From NCBI GenBank assembly GCA_023245475.1, contig JAHFKF010000055.1, forward strand, positions 1 through 9,016: 9,016 nt of DNA, read 5' to 3'. The stretch comes from Candidatus Levyibacteriota bacterium (GTDB lineage: Bacteria; Patescibacteriota; Microgenomatia; Levybacterales; UBA12049). The notes under the pieces were generated by a model. It ran no database searches and had not been told where the DNA came from. It saw nothing but the letters and a program-made list of their open reading frames with translations. Shown here piece by piece: positions 4,656 through 9,016 of this stretch. Made by a program: the position numbers and the translations under genes. The stretch's first letter is position 1. Every line of letters begins with the position of its first letter.

Positions 4656-7310
4656 ATGCAAAATCTTCCCGCCTATCGGCTCTCATCAGAACAGCTCTTT
4701 CGTGATTTACAAACCAGCGAGCATGGTTTATCAGAGAAAGAAGCAACTCATCGGCTCCAGCAGTATGGACTAAATCAACTGACTGCAAAAAAGAAAGTCT
4801 CACCACTTGCGCTTTATTTGGAGCAGTTTAAGAATACGTTAACGCTTATCTTAATTGGTTCAGCGCTTGTTATTGTCTTTATTTACTACTTTGGCGGCAA
4901 AGATCCCTCAGACCTCATTGAAGCAGGACTTATTCTTGCTATTGTTCTTATGATTACGGTTCTTGGATTCTTCCAAGAATTTAAAGCAGAACGTGCAATT
5001 GAATCCTTAAAGAAACTTCTTGCCTACAATGCAAAGATACGTCGAGATGGAAAAGAAGCAACAGTTCCTGTGAGTAGTTTAGTTCCAGGGGACATCATCC
5101 TTTTGGAAGAGGGCGTCAAAGTACCCGCAGATATTCGCTTGCTTGAAGTGATTTCATTACAAGTGAACGAATCTTCACTTACGGGTGAGTCCACCTCGGT
5201 TAATAAACAAGTAGAAGCCTTAAGCGATACGAAACAGCTTGCTGATCAAAAAAACATGCTGTTTGCAGGAACAGCTATTACTAGTGGACGAGGTACAGGC
5301 ATGGTTATTACCACTGGTGACGCAACAGAAATCGGTAAAATCGCCAAAGATGTTGCCAATACTCAGGATGAACCAACGCCAATTCAGAAACGGCTTGATC
5401 AAATCGGCAAGTCGATTGGTTATATCATTTTGGGTGTTTGTGCTGTGGTATTTGTCTTTATTATGTTTTTTGCCAAAGACTTTACTCATTTGCCTCTCCT
5501 GCAGCGAATTATCCAATCATTTATTGCCTCAGTTGCTCTGGCCGTTGCTGCTATTCCTGAGGGGCTTCCCGCGGTTGTTACGATCTCTCTTGCTCTTGGA
5601 ACACAGCGGATGCTGAAGAAAAATGCATTGGTGCGTAAGTTAAATTCAGTTGAAACGCTTGGTTCAACTGATGTTATTTGTTCTGACAAGACAGGGACGC
5701 TTACCAAGGGCGAGATGACTGTCAGAAAGATCTTTATGGATAATCAAATCTATGAAGTCACAGGCGTAGGTTATGAAACAACAGGAGAGTTCCACAACGA
5801 TTCCAAAAAAATTGAAGGAGCAACATTTACCAGACTGCTTGCAGTAGGTCTTGCTTGTAACAATGCCTCAGTCAGTAATGATGGCAAAGTCAAAGGCGAT
5901 CCCACGGAAGCAGCACTTATTGTTAGCGCGAAGAAAGCTCGCCTTGCTGATGTTGTGGGCAAACGAATGCTTGAGATTCCGTTTAGTAGTGAACGAAAGC
6001 GAATGACGGTTGTTGTTAAACAAAAAGAGGGATATGTTGTCTATTCCAAAGGAGCTCCTGAGGTACTTCTTGCGTATTGTGGAGTTTCTGATAAAGAAAA
6101 GAAACAAATAATGGCAGCAACACACGACTTCTCAACACAAGCACTTCGAACGTTAGGATTTGCCACCAAACTAATTTCAGAGAAAGAATTTCTTGCACAA
6201 AAAGGAAAAGTTGAAAAACTAGAATCAGGGCTTACGTTTGTGGGGATTCAAGGGATGATTGATCCACCACGACTTGAAGTAAAGCCATTAATCATTGCCT
6301 GTCAGGAGTCAGGTATTCAAGTCAATATGATTACCGGCGACCATATCGATACAGCCAGAGCTGTTGCTCATGAGATTGGAATTATGGGAGACGCACTCAC
6401 TGGTGACGAACTTGATAGAATGAGTGATGCTGCATTTGCTCAGGCAGTCACCACTGTTCGTATCTATGCACGGGTAAATCCCAATACCAAAATGCGGATT
6501 GTTGAAGCTTTGCAGAAAAAGGGACATATTGTGGCAATGACAGGAGACGGAGTGAACGATGCACCAGCGCTGAAAAAAGCTGATATTGGTATTGCCATGG
6601 GAATAACAGGAACTGATGTTGCCAAAGAAGCTTCAGACATGGTGCTTCTTGATGATAAGTTCTCAACCATTATCGCAGCAATTGAAGAAGGGCGTGGTAT
6701 CTTTCATAATATTCGTAAATTCGTGGTGTATCTATTGTCCTGCAATATTGCGGAAGTACTTGTTGTCTTTTTTGGGGTTGTTGTCCTGCAAGATTTGGTA
6801 CTTACTGCAACGATTCTTTTGTGGATCAATGTCGTTACTGATGGATTGCCGGCAATTGCCCTTGGGCTTGATCGCGCGGAGAAGGGCATTCTCAAATATA
6901 ATCCACGAGTATTTCAATCCGCACTTATTAATAGACGATTATGGATAGAGATGTTTATTTCTGGAGTGCTGCTTGCCGCTATGGTTCTCCTCGTATATTT
7001 ATTGACAAAGAGTGCGGGGATAGCCGTTGCTCAAGGGGCAGCCTTTACCTCGATTGTGGTCTTTGAATTTGTCAATTTGTACATTATCCGCTCAAACTAC
7101 GCCATTCCGTTCTTCTCCAATAAGTGGCTTCTTATCTCAATTATCGTAACCTTAGCTTTGCAAGTGCTTATTGTCTATCAACCACTTCTTGCTGGGATCT
7201 TTGCGATACAGGTCTTTACGCCGGTTATCTGGATATTTATTGTTGTTGCTTCTGTGTGGCTGTTTATCTCATACCGATTAGTCGGCAAAGCACTTACCCG
7301 TCTTGAATAA
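4656..7310 (+). CDS. SERCA-type Ca2+-transporting P-type ATPase (P2A-like)
   Basis: An 884-residue pump using ATP to expel cations across the membrane. Domains in order: N-terminal actuator part, two helices (about 59-79, 88-105), actuator motif TGES (176-179), two helices (about 254-272, 284-315), phosphorylation motif DKTGTLT (Asp344), nucleotide-binding KGAPE (465-469), IDPPR, the hinge TGDGVNDAPA (629-638) and six C-terminal helices. The SERCA Ca2+ ligands have visible counterparts: Glu302 in PEGLPA (helix 4), Asn697 and Glu700 (helix 5), Asn725, Thr728 and Asp729 (helix 6), and Glu804 (helix 8). This supports Ca2+, possibly Mn2+, rather than H+ or Na+/K+. ATG 4656 is chosen because the MQNLPAYRLS start matches the family and the upstream TTG at 4617 is the -35 box. 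Length is normal for bacterial members. No frameshift was seen. Confidence 0.95.
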   Translation: MQNLPAYRLSSEQLFRDLQTSEHGLSEKEATHRLQQYGLNQLTAKKKVSPLALYLEQFKNTLTLILIGSALVIVFIYYFGGKDPSDLIEAGLILAIVLMITVLGFFQEFKAERAIESLKKLLAYNAKIRRDGKEATVPVSSLVPGDIILLEEGVKVPADIRLLEVISLQVNESSLTGESTSVNKQVEALSDTKQLADQKNMLFAGTAITSGRGTGMVITTGDATEIGKIAKDVANTQDEPTPIQKRLDQIGKSIGYIILGVCAVVFVFIMFFAKDFTHLPLLQRIIQSFIASVALAVAAIPEGLPAVVTISLALGTQRMLKKNALVRKLNSVETLGSTDVICSDKTGTLTKGEMTVRKIFMDNQIYEVTGVGYETTGEFHNDSKKIEGATFTRLLAVGLACNNASVSNDGKVKGDPTEAALIVSAKKARLADVVGKRMLEIPFSSERKRMTVVVKQKEGYVVYSKGAPEVLLAYCGVSDKEKKQIMAATHDFSTQALRTLGFATKLISEKEFLAQKGKVEKLESGLTFVGIQGMIDPPRLEVKPLIIACQESGIQVNMITGDHIDTARAVAHEIGIMGDALTGDELDRMSDAAFAQAVTTVRIYARVNPNTKMRIVEALQKKGHIVAMTGDGVNDAPALKKADIGIAMGITGTDVAKEASDMVLLDDKFSTIIAAIEEGRGIFHNIRKFVVYLLSCNIAEVLVVFFGVVVLQDLVLTATILLWINVVTDGLPAIALGLDRAEKGILKYNPRVFQSALINRRLWIEMFISGVLLAAMVLLVYLLTKSAGIAVAQGAAFTSIVVFEFVNLYIIRSNYAIPFFSNKWLLISIIVTLALQVLIVYQPLLAGIFAIQVFTPVIWIFIVVASVWLFISYRLVGKALTRLE

Positions 7311-7331
7311 AGTTTTTAAATCCGTTACTGT
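7303..7331 (+). promoter_or_regulatory. Probable promoter of the His/Cys membrane protein gene
   Basis: TTGAAT (7303-7308), overlapping the last ATPase codons, and TACTGT (7326-7331) are separated by 17 bp. Six nt lie between the -10 box and ATG 7338, the same distance as at the VIT gene. The -10 keeps only the TAnnnT core, so confidence is lower. Read-through from the ATPase gene could also supply transcript. Confidence 0.45.
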
Positions 7332-7337
7332 AAAGAT

Positions 7338-8081
7338 ATGCCCATGTTGCAACCCACTGGTTTTCTCGAAGAAATAATCTCAGCCAACTCCTATCTTCTT
7401 GTAGGCTTTGCAAGTTTCGCGCTTCTTATTCTGACGCTTGTTTCTCTTAAAACCAAAAAGCTCACAGCAGTCGGGAAAAAGATTCTCTTTTCGTCAATTG
7501 TGTTGGTTGTCTTGTTGCCAACGGTGTATATGGCATACTCCACCATCTATCTTAATGTGATCTCGCAAAGCGGAGGACCTGTTCATTGGCATGCAGATAT
7601 TGAGATTTGGAATTGTGGTAGTGAGCTTGAATTGAAAGACCCAACAGGTCTTTCCAACAAGATAGGAACACCAACCTTCCATGAACATAATGATAAAAGG
7701 TTGCATGTCGAAGGTGTGATCGTCAATGAGGGAGATGTCAGTCTTGGTCGATTCTTTACGGTCATTGGTGGTCAATTAACCAGTACAAGTCTTACTGTCC
7801 CAACCAATACAGGGGCAGTGACTCTTGCTAATGGTAATGCTTGTCCCAATGGACAGGCGGGAGAAGTACAAGCATTTGTGTACAAGACAGATACCGACGG
7901 ATACTATCATCAGGAGAAATTGATAAGTCCTGAGAAGTATCAATTATCTCCCCAAGCACAAGTCCCAGCAGGAGATTGTATTATTGTTGACTATGGTCCG
8001 TCCATGGCACGTACTGATAAACTGTGTCGAAGTTATAAAGTGGCAGAACAAATAGGAAAGCTGAAAGGAGAGAGGAACTGA
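7338..8081 (+). CDS. Unrecognised membrane-anchored protein with His-rich extracytoplasmic domain
   Basis: 247 residues; no family recognised with confidence. Two membrane segments (about 18-37 and 49-71) are joined by a basic loop (38-48: KTKKLTAVGKK), which by the positive-inside rule puts that loop in the cytosol and the 175-residue C-terminal domain outside. That domain opens with a cluster of possible metal ligands: VHWHADIEIW (His83, His85), FHEHND (His115, His117) and LHVEG (His123). It also carries four cysteines (93, 169, 214, 230), suited to two disulfides. The arrangement suggests a metal-binding or redox ectodomain, but function is unknown. ATG 7338 fits the promoter; ATG 7344 is an alternative. 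There is no Shine-Dalgarno. It lies upstream of, and is probably co-transcribed with, the CcdA-like thiol carrier. It ends in TGA. Confidence 0.85.
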   Translation: MPMLQPTGFLEEIISANSYLLVGFASFALLILTLVSLKTKKLTAVGKKILFSSIVLVVLLPTVYMAYSTIYLNVISQSGGPVHWHADIEIWNCGSELELKDPTGLSNKIGTPTFHEHNDKRLHVEGVIVNEGDVSLGRFFTVIGGQLTSTSLTVPTNTGAVTLANGNACPNGQAGEVQAFVYKTDTDGYYHQEKLISPEKYQLSPQAQVPAGDCIIVDYGPSMARTDKLCRSYKVAEQIGKLKGERN

Positions 8082-8155
8082 GAACGGAGATCCGACCTGC
8101 CTGCCGGCCCGCTTCGACTCGTCCGAATCGAGGCGAGCAAGGCAGGGAACGGAGA
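8082..8155. repeat. GC-rich nested hairpin flanked by a 9-bp direct repeat
   Basis: GAACGGAGA occurs at 8082-8090 and again at 8147-8155. The 56 bp between them are far GC-richer than the surroundings and fold on themselves: CCTGCC (8096-8101) pairs perfectly with GGCAGG (8141-8146), TGC/GCA extends it past a one-base bulge, and CGCTTCGA (8110-8117) pairs with TCGAGGCG (8128-8135) with one G-U. The layout resembles a small non-autonomous palindromic insert with a target-site duplication. It lies between stop 8081 and ATG 8173 and could also attenuate or stabilise the transcript. No T-tract follows it, so it is not a normal terminator. Confidence 0.6.
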
Positions 8156-8172
8156 ACTGCGAATTCCATAAT

Positions 8173-8877
8173 ATGCAAATAGATGTACCTACATTATCAG
8201 TTGTCATTGGCTCAGCAGCCATTGATTCTATCAATCCCTGCGCGATTGGTGTGCTTATTCTTATGGTTTCAGTCGTGCTTGGTGGCAAAGGCTCGATGAG
8301 AAAGCTCCTGTTTCTTGGAGGACTGTACATCTTTGCCATTTTTGTGACATATCTACTTGCCGGTTTGGGTCTTATTTACTTCTTGGCAAGTGTGCCGCTT
8401 TTTGTTGCGGAATACTTGGCACTTATCGTAGGCGGTTTTGTCATCCTTGCGGGGCTTTTGGAGATTAAAGATTTCTATTGGTATGGACAAGGATTTTCTC
8501 TTCAGATTCCGCCGTACTTTGCAGAGAAGATACATCAGTATTCCAAAAATGTGACTGTGCCAGGGGTGATTTTGCTTGGTATGTTTATTGCAGGTGTTGA
8601 GTTGCCATGTACAGGGGCGCCCTACTTGGCTATTATTACACTGCTTTCTCTGAACTTTGATGCCTATGCGTTCTTGCTTCTTGTTATCTACAACATTATT
8701 TTTGTTTTGCCGCTTGTAGCAATTTTGGTGCTAGTTGCAACGGGGATGAAAGTGGAGAAGATCAAAAGTTGGAAGCAAGCAAACAAAAGCTACATGCGGT
8801 TTGCGATTGGGCTTATGCTCGTTGCGCTTGGATGGCTGCTTATCCTCATTGCCAACGGGACGATTAATTTTGGATAA
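8173..8877 (+). CDS. CcdA/DsbD-family transmembrane thiol-disulfide electron carrier
   Basis: A 234-residue, largely hydrophobic protein with about six membrane helices. CcdA proteins take electrons from cytosolic thioredoxin and pass them across the membrane to reduce extracytoplasmic thiols, for example in cytochrome c maturation. The two family half-motifs are present: DSINPCAIG (Cys23, helix 1) and ELPCTGAPY (Cys146, helix 4), each Pro-Cys as expected for the redox pair. The loop near 97-127 (EIKDFYWYG ... IPPYF) separates the two three-helix halves. Length is normal for CcdA and there is no DsbD-type soluble domain. No Shine-Dalgarno or convincing promoter precedes ATG 8173, so expression probably depends on the upstream gene, with the GC-rich hairpin in between. 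No cytochrome c or thioredoxin-like partner gene is visible. It converges on the TPR gene with 3 bp between stops. Confidence 0.88.
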   Translation: MQIDVPTLSVVIGSAAIDSINPCAIGVLILMVSVVLGGKGSMRKLLFLGGLYIFAIFVTYLLAGLGLIYFLASVPLFVAEYLALIVGGFVILAGLLEIKDFYWYGQGFSLQIPPYFAEKIHQYSKNVTVPGVILLGMFIAGVELPCTGAPYLAIITLLSLNFDAYAFLLLVIYNIIFVLPLVAILVLVATGMKVEKIKSWKQANKSYMRFAIGLMLVALGWLLILIANGTINFG

Positions 8878-8880
8878 AGA

Positions 8881-9016
8881 TTAGTTACATCTTTCTCTCA
8901 ATGGATTGTTTTTCTTCTTCAACTCCGTGCAGAGCTTGGTGAGATTTTCTTTGGCAAGAGAGTATTTCGGATCTTGTTTTATCGCTTTTTGAAAAGAAAC
9001 CAACGCCTTATCATAC
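8881..9016 (-). CDS. TPR-repeat protein, C-terminal fragment, cut by window edge
   Basis: 44 residues plus a stop (8881-8883) are visible and the start lies beyond the right edge. The segment YDKALVSFQKAIKQDP followed by KYSLAKENLTKL fits a tetratricopeptide repeat: helix A with Ala, Phe and Ala at the usual spacing, then the D-P turn and helix B. A Lys/Asn-rich tail ends in CN. TPR units mediate protein-protein contacts; nothing more can be said of the rest of the protein. Confidence 0.75.
   Translation of the reverse strand, partial: YDKALVSFQKAIKQDPKYSLAKENLTKLCTELKKKNNPLRERCN

Noticed and set aside
4588..4806. Upstream extension of the RNA methyltransferase
   Set aside because: It would cross its own consensus promoter and overlap the ATPase coding region by about 150 nt, and it has no family similarity that I can see.
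5220..6670. Open frames in other phases within the ATPase gene, both strands
   Set aside because: They are shadows of a continuous gene with all motifs intact and show no ribosome sites or recognisable domains.
7311..7325. T5 run after the ATPase stop as a terminator
   Set aside because: No stem precedes the short T-run, and a promoter for the next gene overlaps this position.
1..9016. CRISPR array, IS element, integrase or attachment site
   Set aside because: No regularly spaced repeats, no transposase or recombinase motifs, and no tRNA-adjacent duplication were seen.

Overview
The window reads as a piece of a small, gene-dense, moderately AT-rich bacterial genome. A class A penicillin-binding protein places it in Bacteria with peptidoglycan. 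Compact genes, short family versions, very short or absent 5' leaders and GC-rich hairpin inserts between genes make a Patescibacteria/CPR-type organism my best guess, but this is inference without any marker gene. At least one well-supported gene ends in TGA (8079-8081), so the TGA-as-glycine code is unlikely.

Layout. Minus strand 1-1494: N-terminal part of a PBP1A-like transglycosylase/transpeptidase, cut by the left edge. 1495-1695: a structured intergenic region with a probable minus promoter for the PBP and a leader with hairpins and a strong Shine-Dalgarno for the next gene. Plus 1696-2193: membrane-anchored cupredoxin. Minus 2203-3063: protein-kinase-fold protein of unknown role. Plus 3148-3642: short VIT1/CCC1-family Fe/Mn transporter. 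Minus 3571-4587: NOL1/NOP2/Sun RNA m5C methyltransferase, overlapping the VIT gene tail to tail by 72 nt. Plus 4656-7310: SERCA-type Ca2+ P-type ATPase. Plus 7338-8081: unrecognised membrane-anchored His/Cys-containing extracytoplasmic protein. 8082-8172: GC-rich nested hairpin flanked by a 9-bp direct repeat. Plus 8173-8877: CcdA-like thiol-disulfide electron carrier. Minus 8881-9016: C-terminal end of a TPR protein, cut by the right edge.

The most striking pattern is promoter architecture. Five genes have sigma70-like -35/-10 pairs (17 or 18 bp spacing) whose -10 box ends only 6-12 nt before the start codon, so their mRNAs should be leaderless or nearly so. Two gene pairs are fired from back-to-back divergent promoters, and in one pair the two -35 boxes are the same 7 bp read on opposite strands. 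These promoters also decide the starts of the methyltransferase (GTG 4587) and the ATPase (ATG 4656).

Several products concern the cell envelope, metals or redox: a tethered copper protein, an Fe/Mn transporter, a Ca2+ pump, a possible metal-binding ectodomain and a membrane thiol carrier. The last two may form one functional pair. The rest looks like housekeeping (cell wall, RNA methylation). No RNA gene, CRISPR array, IS element or prophage gene was seen.
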